Part shown: in pieces, positions 1 through 8,324 of the stretch
Layout of the letters: each line of letters begins with the position of its first letter
Position numbering within the stretch: position 1 is the stretch's first letter
NCBI RefSeq assembly: GCF_000730605.1
Contig: NZ_BBIS01000050.1
Location: 1-64,000 of the forward strand
DNA length: 64,000 bases
Source of the DNA: Pseudomonas monteilii NBRC 103158 = DSM 14164
Lineage (GTDB): Bacteria; Pseudomonadota; Gammaproteobacteria; Pseudomonadales; Pseudomonadaceae
Reading direction: 5' to 3'
The notes under the pieces: generated by a model
Databases searched by the model: none
The model's input: only the letters and a program-made list of their open reading frames with translations
What the model was told of the DNA's origin: nothing
Position numbers and translations under genes: made by a program

Positions 1-597
1 TCGTTAGCTGCCCTCGCCAAAGGCAGGTCCGGGTTGATCGTCGACGATGTCGCCGGCCACCGGCGCCTTGCCAGGCGAAGTGCAATCTCCCGGGTAGCCG
101 GCCCGAAACGTCTTGTTTACGGGCAAAACCGGGGACTGTATGACGAGCTGAAGGCCAACTCTGCCAACGCGCAGAAGGTCGGCGGCATCCTCGACAAGAA
201 CCTGACCGAGCGCCGCGAAACCTCGGCCCAGCAATGGGCGGAGACGGTGCAGGCGGCTGACGACGCCATGCGTAGCATTGGCGATGCCATCCGCCCGGCC
301 ACTGACATGGCGGCCAGAGGATTGACCGCTGTGGCCCAAGGCATCACCAAACTGTCGGACGGGTTCCCGGCGGTCGTGATAGGCATTGGCGGCGTTGTGG
401 CGGCCATTCTGGCGTTCAAGACAGCGTCCAGTGCCTTCAAGATCGGGCGGGGTGTGCTTAATATCGCGTGCGGCCGCCGGCTGGGGCGTGCCGCTCATGA
501 AGACAACGCGGTCACAGACTTGCCTAAAACTGGCAGCAAGGTGATCGACGCTGGTCTGGGTGTATTGGGCAATGGCTCACTGCCTTGGGTGGGGTAA
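1..597 (+). pseudogene. Prophage tail tape-measure protein, 3' remnant
   Basis: The frame is open from the first base, so the gene begins outside the window. Codons from about 118 to 460 read like a phage tail tape-measure protein: a helical stretch rich in Ala, Gln and Asp, then a hydrophobic segment (FPAVVIGIGGVVAAILAF) and a basic Gly-rich tail. Tape-measure proteins set tail length and usually exceed 600 aa. Here the frame stops at 597 and no other tail gene follows; the next gene is a metabolic transporter on the other strand. The last 45 or so codons look unlike the family. I infer a truncated prophage remnant, but an intact gene with most of its length upstream cannot be excluded. Confidence 0.5.
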
Positions 598-651
598 GTA
601 ACAGGTAACTGACCGCTGCGCACAGGCAGCTTCCTTGATAGGCCTCTTTCA

Positions 652-682
652 CTGGCGCTTCCGTGCAGGTGGGAAGCGCCAG
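652..682. terminator. Hairpin between phage remnant and NCS1 transporter
   Basis: An 11-bp perfect inverted repeat (CTGGCGCTTCC and its complement) surrounds a 9-base spacer. It lies between the 3' ends of two convergent genes, which suits a bidirectional terminator, although no long T run follows. The rest of 598-737 shows nothing else. Confidence 0.45.
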
Positions 683-737
683 CGTAACTGCCCCGGCTTG
701 ATCCGTCGACTGGCCAGGGCGGCCTGTTGGCCGCTTT

Positions 738-2258
738 TCAGTGCTGCGCGCTATCCACCGCGATGCTTTCACCGGAAACGTCGGCATACCTGGCACTGCG
801 ATCGGCTATGGCGTAATGAATCAACCCGCCCAAACTGGCGCCGAAGAACCACGAGAACTGCGACAGCGTGTCGAACGCTGGCACCAGCGCCAGCACGATG
901 GCGATCAGCGCAGCGGGGATGAACGCCGCTACGGCGCGCAGGTTGACCCCGCCCTTGTAGTGGTAGGCGGCCTCGGTGCTTTCGCTGTACAGCTGCGGCA
1001 GGTTCACCCGGCTGCGACGCACCAGGTAGTAGTCGGTGACGATGATGCCGTACAGCGGGCCGAGCAGGGCGCCCAGGCCGCCGAGGAAATACACGATTAC
1101 GGACGGGCTGTTGTACAGGTGCCAAGGCAGGATCACCACCGCGATGCCGGCGCTGAGCAGGCCCGCGCGGCGGAAGTTCAGCAGGTTCGGGGCCAGGTTG
1201 GCGAGCACGTAGGCCGGGGCGACGAAATTGGCCATGATGTTCACCGCCACGGTGACGATCAGGAAGGCCAGGCAGGCCAGCACCAAACCGGCGGTGCTGG
1301 GGATGGCGGCGACGATTTCGGTGGGGCCCTGCACCAGCTTGCCGTCGATGCTGAACTGCGCACCGGCGAGTACCACGGCAATCAGCGCGAAGCCGAGCAT
1401 GTTCACGGGCAGGCCCCAGAAGTTGCCCACGCTGATGGTGCGCCGGTCTGGGCAGTTGCGGGTGAAGTCGCAGAAGTTGAGGATCATGGTGCCGTACAGC
1501 GAGACCCACAGGGCGGCGGCGCCTAGCACTTTCAGCCACATTGTCGAGCCGGTCGGGGCGTTGCCGCTGGACCAGGCAATCGACAAGCCACTGCGCCAGT
1601 ACATCCAGCCCGCCAAGCAGGCGAATGCGACCAGAATGATCGGCCCGGTGATGGACTCGAAGCGGCGTACCATCTCCATGCCGTAGGCGAAGATCGCCAC
1701 CTGCACGCACCAGATACCGAGGAAGGTGACCCAGCCCAGTGTCGACAGGCCAAGGGTTGCGTTCTGATCGTAGGCCTTGAGGTCTGGCACGATGGCGGTG
1801 AGCAGCACGCGCAGCACGACCGAGGCGAGGTACGTCTGGATGCCGAACCAGGCAATGGCGATCACCGCGCGGATCAGGGCCGGGATCTGTGCACCGTGGA
1901 TGCCGAAGCTGATCCGGCACAGGACGGGGTAGGGTAGGCCGGTTTTCTGGCCCATGTAGCCGGACAGGTTCATCAGGCCGTAAATCACCAGCGCGCCGAG
2001 GGCGAAGGCGCCAAGGATTTGCGCGCCACTCATGCCCAGGGCGAACAGACCGATGGCGAAGGAGTAGTTGGCGATGTTGTGCACATCGTTGGTCCACAGC
2101 GCAAACAGGCTGTAGCGCCCCCAGGTGCGATTTGCCGCGCGGGTTGGCGCGAGGTCGGCGCTGTACAGGCGCGGGCTCAATGCCAGCTGAACGGGCTCGG
2201 CCGTTTCGACGGGTAGCGCGTCAAGGTGGCCAACATCGGAACGTGAAATCGACGCCAT
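738..2258 (-). CDS. NCS1-family nucleobase/hydantoin:cation symporter
   Basis: A 506-aa inner-membrane transporter. Residues 31-55 carry the NCS1 signature (Asp-Leu-x-Pro, then Arg-x-Trp and a downstream Trp-Thr-Asn-Asp). About 12 hydrophobic segments follow, as in Mhp1, PucI and CodB. The family imports nucleobases, allantoin, hydantoins or thiamine-type compounds with Na+ or H+; the substrate cannot be read from sequence. The frame extends upstream, but I chose the ATG at 2258 because GGAG precedes it at good spacing and the upstream extension is not hydrophobic or family-like. No catabolic partner is adjacent. A palindrome about 40 bp upstream may bind a GntR-type regulator. Confidence 0.85.
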   Translation of the reverse strand: MASISRSDVGHLDALPVETAEPVQLALSPRLYSADLAPTRAANRTWGRYSLFALWTNDVHNIANYSFAIGLFALGMSGAQILGAFALGALVIYGLMNLSGYMGQKTGLPYPVLCRISFGIHGAQIPALIRAVIAIAWFGIQTYLASVVLRVLLTAIVPDLKAYDQNATLGLSTLGWVTFLGIWCVQVAIFAYGMEMVRRFESITGPIILVAFACLAGWMYWRSGLSIAWSSGNAPTGSTMWLKVLGAAALWVSLYGTMILNFCDFTRNCPDRRTISVGNFWGLPVNMLGFALIAVVLAGAQFSIDGKLVQGPTEIVAAIPSTAGLVLACLAFLIVTVAVNIMANFVAPAYVLANLAPNLLNFRRAGLLSAGIAVVILPWHLYNSPSVIVYFLGGLGALLGPLYGIIVTDYYLVRRSRVNLPQLYSESTEAAYHYKGGVNLRAVAAFIPAALIAIVLALVPAFDTLSQFSWFFGASLGGLIHYAIADRSARYADVSGESIAVDSAQH

Positions 2259-2295
2259 CGGAACTCCATGATGGTTGTGTACTTTTATTGTTGGA

Positions 2296-2307
2296 TTTGT
2301 ATACAAA
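2296..2307. promoter_or_regulatory. GntR-type palindromic operator candidate
   Basis: TTTGTATACAAA is a perfect 12-bp palindrome about 40 bp upstream of the NCS1 transporter start. It resembles operators of FadR-subgroup GntR repressors. No GntR gene is in the window, so any regulator would be encoded elsewhere. Confidence 0.4.
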
Positions 2308-2520
2308 CAAGATTCGTACCAACCCGCAGGTTTCATGGGATTTGCCGTTTTCTCGATGTTTTGCTGCCTTTTGCTGCGATGGATCGGGCCTTGAAGTGGG
2401 AAGTTCGTGCACATTCGTGTGTGCAGTTGTTACCGCTGGCGCAGGTTGACGCAGTGAACGGCTGGCTTTACGGGGCGTGTTCCGACTAAGCTGGGGGCAG
2501 GGTTCCAAGGGGGCAATTCG

Positions 2521-3555
2521 ATGTTGCATGTATCGCTCGGACTGGGTCTGTTAATGGCCGTCGCCTTGGTCGAAGCGGCTCCCCTGCAGGTCCCCACCCC
2601 GGCCCAACTCAGGAGCCAGCTCGACAGCCTCAAGCCTGGACAGTTTCTCTGGTACCCGCAGGTCTCGCCGGTGGGGCCGGTGACTGTCGTGGTCAGCCTC
2701 ACCGAGCAACGTGCCTATGTGTACCGCAATGGCATCGCCATCGGCGTCAGCACCGTGAGCAGCGGCAAGCCTGGCCGGGAAACCCCCACCGGGGTATTCA
2801 GCATTCTGCAGAAAAAGGTTGAGCATAAATCCAGCCTCTACAACAGCGCGCCGATGCCGTACATGGAGCGCCTGACCTGGGACGGCATTGCCCTGCACGC
2901 TGGACACCTACCGGGGTACCCCGCCTCGCATGGTTGCGTGCGGCTGCCCATGGACTTTGCCAAGAAGCTGTACGAAGTGACCGGTTTCAGTTCGACCACG
3001 GTCATTGTTTCCGACACCCACAGTGCTCCGGTGGAGGTCTACCACCCCGGGGTACTGGCGCCCACGGTCAGCGATGGTAAAGCCCAAGGCCCGTTGGTAT
3101 TGAGCAATCAACAGTTCTGGAACGACCCCGACCCGACGGCAGGGCCGCTGTCGATCCTGATCAGCCGCGCCGACTTGCGGGCCTACGTGTTTCGCGGTGG
3201 CCAGCTGGTCGGATCGGCACCGGCACTTTCGCTTGAAAGCAGCCCGCATCGCAGTGGCATGGCGGTGTATTCCCTGCTGCAAAAGCCATCCGCCCCGGCA
3301 CTCGATGGCGCGCTACCCTTGCATTGGTCGGTGGTGGGCCTGAGCAACCCGGAGTACGGGAGCACGCCCTATGAACAATTGGGCCAATTGAGTATCAACC
3401 CGGAATTCCGCCGCCATTTACGGGCGGCGATGGACGTTGGCACGATGCTGGTGATCACCGACTGGGCATCCACCCGGGATACCCGTAGCAATGGACAATT
3501 CACGGTAATCAGCACCGAAGGCAGTGAAGACGTTAAACCATTGGTCAAGAAATGA
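2521..3555 (+). CDS. L,D-transpeptidase with a degenerate second YkuD-like half
   Basis: A 344-aa exported enzyme with a hydrophobic N-terminus ending near Ala19-Ala20. Residues about 50-160 form a YkuD domain with His126 and the SHGCVR motif holding the nucleophile Cys139. Such enzymes make 3-3 peptidoglycan cross-links or attach lipoproteins to murein in the periplasm. From about residue 205 the chain repeats the start of the domain (ISRADLRAYVF against VSLTEQRAYVY, and YSLLQK against FSILQK) but has no His/SHGC site, so the second half looks like an inactive duplicate. GGGGG precedes the ATG. The next gene also encodes an L,D-transpeptidase, of a different family. Confidence 0.85.
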   Translation: MLHVSLGLGLLMAVALVEAAPLQVPTPAQLRSQLDSLKPGQFLWYPQVSPVGPVTVVVSLTEQRAYVYRNGIAIGVSTVSSGKPGRETPTGVFSILQKKVEHKSSLYNSAPMPYMERLTWDGIALHAGHLPGYPASHGCVRLPMDFAKKLYEVTGFSSTTVIVSDTHSAPVEVYHPGVLAPTVSDGKAQGPLVLSNQQFWNDPDPTAGPLSILISRADLRAYVFRGGQLVGSAPALSLESSPHRSGMAVYSLLQKPSAPALDGALPLHWSVVGLSNPEYGSTPYEQLGQLSINPEFRRHLRAAMDVGTMLVITDWASTRDTRSNGQFTVISTEGSEDVKPLVKK

Positions 3556-3640
3556 TCGGCAATGCTGCAGGAATCAAGCAAAGTAGCCGCTTTTGGCTGC
3601 AATCACGGCAACAACGGCCAGGTTTTCATCAGGGTAATCC

Positions 3641-4357
3641 ATGTCGATCTTCAAACCATTGCGGGGAGCCGCGCGGCTCTCGTTGGCCAGTATTGGCCTG
3701 TTTTTTCTCAGCGCCTGGCAAGCTGCCCACGCGCAACCTCTGCCGAGTGCCGCCGAGCTGCAGCAGTTGGCACCGAGCGCCAGCCTGTCGACCCTGGCCC
3801 TGGCACTCACCGCCTATGCATGCGCCAGTCACAGCGATGCGCAGAAGTTGCTGACGGTGATCGATTACTCCAAGGCTTCGCGTGACAAACGCTTGTGGGT
3901 GTTCGACCTGCGTGCCAGGAAGCTGTTGTTCGAGGAATGGGTCGCCCATGGCAAGAACAGCGGCGCCGATGTACCGACGGCGTTCTCCAACGCGCCGAAC
4001 AGCTACCAGTCGTCTATCGGCCTGTATGAGACCGGCCAGACCTACAGTGGCAAGCACGGCCGCTCGCTGCGCTTGCAGGGTCTGGAGCCGGGGTTCAATG
4101 ACAACAGCATGTCGCGGGCGATTGTGATGCATGCCGCAGCGTACGCCGACCCCAAGGTGGTGCCTGGCCTCGGTCGTCTGGGGCGCAGCCAGGGGTGCCC
4201 GGCTGTTCGGCCGGCCATTGCCGGCAAGCTGATCGAGACGCTGCAACGCGGTAGCTATGTGTTCGCCTATTACCCGCAGCGGGACTGGCTGCAAACATCG
4301 CGTTTTCTTAACGCCCAGAGCTGCCCGCTGGCGAATCAGTCGATTGCCAGCAAGTAG
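3641..4357 (+). CDS. Murein L,D-transpeptidase catalytic domain family protein (YkuD_2)
   Basis: A 238-aa protein with a clear signal peptide (basic start, hydrophobic core, Ala-His-Ala cut near residue 31). The active-site block reads MHAAAYA then GRSQGCPAV, placing the putative nucleophile at Cys186. This is the pattern of the YkuD_2 group, which differs from classical YkuD (SHGC becomes SQGC). It probably acts on periplasmic peptidoglycan; its exact reaction is less certain than for classical L,D-transpeptidases. It lies 85 bp after the preceding L,D-transpeptidase on the same strand, so co-transcription is possible. The ATG at 3641 was chosen for its signal peptide. Confidence 0.85.
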   Translation: MSIFKPLRGAARLSLASIGLFFLSAWQAAHAQPLPSAAELQQLAPSASLSTLALALTAYACASHSDAQKLLTVIDYSKASRDKRLWVFDLRARKLLFEEWVAHGKNSGADVPTAFSNAPNSYQSSIGLYETGQTYSGKHGRSLRLQGLEPGFNDNSMSRAIVMHAAAYADPKVVPGLGRLGRSQGCPAVRPAIAGKLIETLQRGSYVFAYYPQRDWLQTSRFLNAQSCPLANQSIASK

Positions 4358-4409
4358 GGGAAGTGGCGGGCCAATCCTGTCCGTCCAGCGTAATGAGCTG
4401 CATGAGCCC

Positions 4410-5114
4410 CTAAACGCTACGTGTCACGCCGCCATCAACCCTGATGTTCTGCCCCGTGATGTAGGCCGCGCCGTCGCTGGCAAGAAACGCAATGGTGGCG
4501 GCGATTTCCTCGCTGGTGCCATAACGCTTGAGCGGCACGCTGTCGCGGCGTTGTTCGGTGGCCGGCAGGCTGTCGATCCAGCCGGGCAGGACATTGTTGA
4601 TCCGCACGTTATCCCCGGCGAAGTTGTCGGCGAAGATCTTGGTGAATGCGGCCAGGCCCGAGCGGAAAACGGCAGACGTCGGGAACAGCTCACTAGGCTC
4701 GAACGCCCAGGCGGTGGAAATGTTGATGATCACGCCACCCTTCTGGCGCTGCATGAAAGGCGTTACCAGACGCGTCGGGCGAATGACATTGAGCAGGTAA
4801 GTGTCCATGCCCTTGTGCCAGTCCTCGTCGCTGATCTCCAGGATCGGCGCGCGCGGCCCATGGCCGGCGCTATTGACCAGCACGTCGATACGGCCCCATT
4901 TTTCCACCACGGCGTCGACCAGGCGTTGCAAGTCTTCGACCGACTGGTTGCTCCCGGTTACACCAATGCCGCCAAGCTCGGTAGCCAGCGCCTCACCCTT
5001 GCCCGATGAAGAAAGGATGCCAACCTTGAACCCGTCAGCGGCCAGGCGACGTGCTGCTGCAGCGCCCATGCCGCTACCGCCGGCGGTAATAATCGCAACT
5101 TTTTCTACTGACAT
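4410..5114 (-). CDS. SDR-family oxidoreductase lacking the usual Tyr-Lys pair
   Basis: A 234-aa short-chain dehydrogenase/reductase-like protein. The Rossmann motif TAGGSGMG (residues 10-17), the Asn-Ser-Ala-Gly segment (81-84), Ser133 and the C-terminal ITGQNIRVDGG block are all present. The catalytic YxxxK is not. The aligned positions are Ser147 and Arg151 (SAVFR), followed by a normal helix ending in Phe-Thr-Lys. Some divergent SDR branches lack Tyr and Lys, so this may be a binding protein or use another mechanism. The substrate is unknown. A LysR gene lies just upstream on the same strand, and a near-palindrome precedes the start. Confidence 0.8.
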   Translation of the reverse strand: MSVEKVAIITAGGSGMGAAAARRLAADGFKVGILSSSGKGEALATELGGIGVTGSNQSVEDLQRLVDAVVEKWGRIDVLVNSAGHGPRAPILEISDEDWHKGMDTYLLNVIRPTRLVTPFMQRQKGGVIINISTAWAFEPSELFPTSAVFRSGLAAFTKIFADNFAGDNVRINNVLPGWIDSLPATEQRRDSVPLKRYGTSEEIAATIAFLASDGAAYITGQNIRVDGGVTRSV

Positions 5115-5143
5115 GCTGCCTCCAGAACTGAAATGGCTGATTG

Positions 5144-5163
5144 CTTAGGTGCACTTACCTTAG
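5144..5163. promoter_or_regulatory. Near-palindromic operator candidate upstream of the SDR gene
   Basis: CTTAGGT and ACCTTAG form a near-perfect inverted repeat around a 6-base spacer, 30-50 bp upstream of the SDR start and downstream of the LysR stop. The position suits a repressor or activator site. The cognate protein is unknown. Confidence 0.3.
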
Positions 5164-5213
5164 CAGTAGCCCCAGTGGCGAGGGAGGCAGGCGAACTTTA
5201 TCGTGACAGTAGA

Positions 5214-6107
5214 TTAACTATTGCCAACCTGCTGCCTTAGCCAGTGTTGAACCACGTCAAGCGACTCAGGCTGCTGCAGCTTGCGCGGCCACACCAGGTA
5301 GAACGACTTGTCCAGCCGGAGCGGCTGGTCGAAGACCTGAATCAGCCTGCCTGCGGCAATGTCGTCACCGACGAATGCCAGGCTGGCCAACGCAATGCCC
5401 TGACCACTGATGGCGGCATCAATAGCCAATGAAGTCTGGTTGAACCGCAGGTTTCTGGCGGTCGGTTGGGCGTGGTGTGGGAACACGGCTGCAAGGTACC
5501 GGGGCCAGAAGTCATGGGCATCGTGAAGCATGATGAACGCTTGCAGCTGTTCGAAGCAGGTGGGGATGTTGGTGCCCTCGAACAACGCTGGGCTGGCCAC
5601 GGCGACGATGTGCTGTTCCATCAACAGTTCGCTGTTCAACCCCGCGCCAATTTCGGGCTTTCCATAGCGCACCGCGATATCTACGCCGTCGGTACTGAAG
5701 TGAGACAGCCGATCGGTGGCCAGGACCCGCAGATCGATGTCCGGGTGGCTTTGCGCAAAGTTGCCGAGCCTGGGAATAAGCCATTTCGAGGCAAAGGTGG
5801 GGGTAACGCTGACCGTCAGGTGAGACGTCTGCGGGCGCAACAGGCGGGTTGCCTCATCGATCATCGCCAAGGCACTGCGAATGCTGCCGCTATAACCCAG
5901 GCCCGCATCGGTCAGTGCCAGGCCCCGGGGCAGGCGCTCGAACAAACGAAGGTTCAGGCTTGCTTCCAGCCCGCGTATCTGCTGAGCAACGGCTGCCTGG
6001 GTCACCCCCAGCTCCTCGGCAGCCAAGCGGAAGTTGAGGTGGCGGGCAACCACTTCAAACACACGTAGCGCGTTGAGTGAGGGTAAGTCAGGGAAACCGT
6101 TTGGCAT
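5214..6107 (-). CDS. LysR-family transcriptional regulator (GcvA-like)
   Basis: A 297-aa protein with an N-terminal winged helix-turn-helix (about residues 10-65, including the LNFRLAAEELGVTQAAVAQQ helix pair) and a LysR effector-binding domain. The opening LPSLNALRVFEVVARHLNF is typical of the GcvA subgroup. The start is uncertain: ATG at 6107 gives a normal family length but has a poor ribosome site, while an in-frame GTG at 6179 would add 24 non-family residues. The SDR gene lies 99 bp downstream on the same strand and may be a target, but this is inference. Confidence 0.85.
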   Translation of the reverse strand: MPNGFPDLPSLNALRVFEVVARHLNFRLAAEELGVTQAAVAQQIRGLEASLNLRLFERLPRGLALTDAGLGYSGSIRSALAMIDEATRLLRPQTSHLTVSVTPTFASKWLIPRLGNFAQSHPDIDLRVLATDRLSHFSTDGVDIAVRYGKPEIGAGLNSELLMEQHIVAVASPALFEGTNIPTCFEQLQAFIMLHDAHDFWPRYLAAVFPHHAQPTARNLRFNQTSLAIDAAISGQGIALASLAFVGDDIAAGRLIQVFDQPLRLDKSFYLVWPRKLQQPESLDVVQHWLRQQVGNS

Positions 6108-6275
6108 GACGATGGAGGTGGCCGGGCTGCAAAGATTCAATGCCGAGGCTACTCCCTGAGCACCATTAAAGAAACCCACGCCACCGCAGCCAATCCAGCG
6201 CTGTTTCCCTTAAGCCACGCCGTTATCGGCTGCACATTTGCATCGCTGTGCTTGACTCGTGAATTTTTTCATGTA

Positions 6276-6291
6276 ATTTTTCATGAAAAAT
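6276..6291. promoter_or_regulatory. AT-rich palindromic operator upstream of the polyamine operon
   Basis: A perfect 16-bp palindrome, ATTTTTCATGAAAAAT, lies 31 bp before the XRE-cupin start. An extra copy of its left arm (TTTTTTCATG) lies about 10 bp upstream. The AT-rich site stands out from GC-rich surroundings. It is a plausible operator for the adjacent PuuR-type regulator. Confidence 0.45.
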
Positions 6292-6322
6292 AACTCTAAA
6301 AATTTCACGGCAGTCCGAAACG

Positions 6323-6877
6323 ATGAAGATGCACGAAGAGGTTGAAGCCCTCGCGATCCTTATTCACGACCTGCGCAAATTCAAGAACCTGACCCTGGGT
6401 GAGCTGGCCGAGCGCATCAACCGCTCGGTTGGGTTCCTCTCTCAGGTCGAACGCGGTGTTTCGCGCCCGACCGTGGCCGACCTCACCGCCATCAGCGAAG
6501 CGCTCGGCGTGTCGACCGCGTACTTTTACAACCTGAGCAAGCCCCGCAGCATCGGCTGGGTCACGCGCCCCCACGGGCGGCGCACGCTGTACCTGGAGTC
6601 GGGCATCACCGATGTGCTGGCGTCGCCCACCATCGCCGGCGCCTTCTCCATGCTCGACAGCCATCTTGAACCCGGCGCCACCAGTGGCGAGGCGTACCTG
6701 AGCGACCGTTCCGAGCAGGGCTGCTTCGTGCTCGAAGGTGAGCTCACGGTATGGCTGGACCAAGGCGAGGCCGTGACCCTGCAGGCCAACGACTGCTTCC
6801 AGCTGCAACCCCACGCGCAGTTCCGTTACGCCAACCTGACGGCAAAACCCACCCGCGTGCTCTGGGTCTTCAATTGA
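6323..6877 (+). CDS. XRE-family regulator with C-terminal cupin (PuuR-like), copy 1
   Basis: A 184-aa protein. Residues about 18-70 form a lambda-repressor-type helix-turn-helix (LTLGELAERINRSVGFLSQV), and residues about 105-183 form a cupin sensor domain (LEGELTVWL and a QPHAQFRY strand). PuuR-type regulators use this architecture to repress polyamine-degradation genes until putrescine or a derivative binds. The gene sits 27 bp ahead of the gamma-glutamylpolyamine synthetase gene, so it is probably the first gene of the operon and autoregulated through the palindrome upstream. A gapless paralogue with about 31 differences lies at 10670. Confidence 0.88.
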   Translation: MKMHEEVEALAILIHDLRKFKNLTLGELAERINRSVGFLSQVERGVSRPTVADLTAISEALGVSTAYFYNLSKPRSIGWVTRPHGRRTLYLESGITDVLASPTIAGAFSMLDSHLEPGATSGEAYLSDRSEQGCFVLEGELTVWLDQGEAVTLQANDCFQLQPHAQFRYANLTAKPTRVLWVFN

Positions 6878-6904
6878 ATTCGTTCAACTCACAAGGATAA
6901 GAAG

Positions 6905-8251
6905 ATGAGTGTCATCTTTCCGGATCTGCTGACTGAAGTGCGCGCGTTCCGGGCGCAGCACCCGGCCATACGTTATGTCGACCTGATTGCGCTGGATATC
7001 CCCGGGCACTTCTACGGCAAGCGCTACCCCATGGACATGCTGGAAAAGGTCGCCGCCGGCGCCCCTCTGAAGCTGCCACAGAACTGCGTGCTGCTCGGTA
7101 CCCAGGGTGGGCTCTACCCGATTGGTGACTACTGCTTCGCCGACGGCGACCCGGACGCCGCCCGGCGCCTGGTGCCCGGCACCCTGAAACCGGTGCGCTG
7201 GGAAAAGGAAGCGATCGCCCAGATGCTGATTACCTCCGACGGCACCGCCCAGCCGATCGAGTTCGAGCCCCGTGAGGTGCTGGCCCGCGTTATCGAACGC
7301 CTGGCCAAGCGTGACATTCGCCCGGTGGTGGCGTTTGAGCTGGAGTTCTACCTGTTCGACCGCCAGCTGGATAACGGCCTGCCGCAGTACCCACGTGACA
7401 CGGCGACCGGGGATGAAGACGATCAGCCGAACATGCACATCGAGCGGCTGTCGCGTTTCTCGTCAGTGCTGCACGAAATGGTGGATGGCGCCAACGAACA
7501 GGGTGTGCCAGCGAACGTCATCACGGCGGAGCTGGGCCCAGGCCAGTTCGAGATCAACTTCTCCCACAGCGACGATGCCCTGAGTGCGGCGGACTGGTCG
7601 GCGCTGTTCTGCCGCAGCACCCGGGGTATCGCGATGAAGCACGGCTACCGTGCCAGCTTCATGAGCAAGCCGTACCTGGATGCACCAGGCAGCGGCATGC
7701 ATGTGCACGTCAGCCTGTACGACAGCGCTGGCAATAACATCCTTGCAGGTGCCGAACAACGCAAGCTGCGCCATGCGGTAGCGGGGTGCCTGGAATTGCT
7801 GCCGCACTGCATGCCGATCTTCGCCCCCAACCACAATGCTTATCGCCGCTATGGCGCCATGGTCAACGCGGCGAGCAAGGCCAGCTGGGGCTTCGAAGAC
7901 CGTGATGCGTGCATTCGCATCCCCGAGTCCGACCCGCGCAACCTGCGCATCGAACACCGCCTGGCGGGCGCCGATGCCAACCCGTACCTGGTGCTGGCGG
8001 CCATCCTGACCGGCATGGAGCATGGCCTGGACCGCGGCGTTGAGCCCATCGCCCCGCTGAACGACAACCGCCAGAGCGGCATCGACTTCCCCAAGGATGC
8101 CCTCGGTGCGTTGGCCGCCATGCGTCACCACCCGGCGGTCAACCAGGGTTTGGGCAGTGAGTTCGTGATGGTGTATTGCGAAAACAAATACCAGGAGCAA
8201 CTGGACTTCATGCGCCACATCGATGCCCGCGAATACCGCTGGTTCCTGTAG
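6905..8251 (+). CDS. puuA: Gamma-glutamylpolyamine synthetase (glutamine synthetase family)
   Basis: A 448-aa glutamine-synthetase-fold enzyme, normal for the PuuA/SpuI group. The N-terminal beta-Grasp part is followed by the catalytic part with VVAFELEFYLF, the ELGPGQFEINF motif, the HVHVSL segment and the ATP/glutamate-binding RIEHRLAGADANPYL block. These cytoplasmic enzymes join glutamate to putrescine or another polyamine using ATP, the first step of the gamma-glutamyl route. A gamma-glutamyl hydrolase and a polyamine aminotransferase follow, which supports this substrate class over ammonia. Which polyamine is preferred cannot be told from sequence. SpuI would be the P. aeruginosa equivalent. 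Confidence 0.88.
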   Translation: MSVIFPDLLTEVRAFRAQHPAIRYVDLIALDIPGHFYGKRYPMDMLEKVAAGAPLKLPQNCVLLGTQGGLYPIGDYCFADGDPDAARRLVPGTLKPVRWEKEAIAQMLITSDGTAQPIEFEPREVLARVIERLAKRDIRPVVAFELEFYLFDRQLDNGLPQYPRDTATGDEDDQPNMHIERLSRFSSVLHEMVDGANEQGVPANVITAELGPGQFEINFSHSDDALSAADWSALFCRSTRGIAMKHGYRASFMSKPYLDAPGSGMHVHVSLYDSAGNNILAGAEQRKLRHAVAGCLELLPHCMPIFAPNHNAYRRYGAMVNAASKASWGFEDRDACIRIPESDPRNLRIEHRLAGADANPYLVLAAILTGMEHGLDRGVEPIAPLNDNRQSGIDFPKDALGALAAMRHHPAVNQGLGSEFVMVYCENKYQEQLDFMRHIDAREYRWFL

Positions 8252-8324
8252 CTGGCGCCGTTCGTACAGCGATGCCTTTCAACGTTCAAACACCACGCGC
8301 AATACCGATTTGCCGGAGGAAGAT

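Noticed and set aside
769..2097. 442-codon frame on the same strand as the NCS1 gene but shifted
   Set aside because: Arg/Pro/His-rich out-of-frame translation typical of a GC-rich shadow; the NCS1 frame explains the region.
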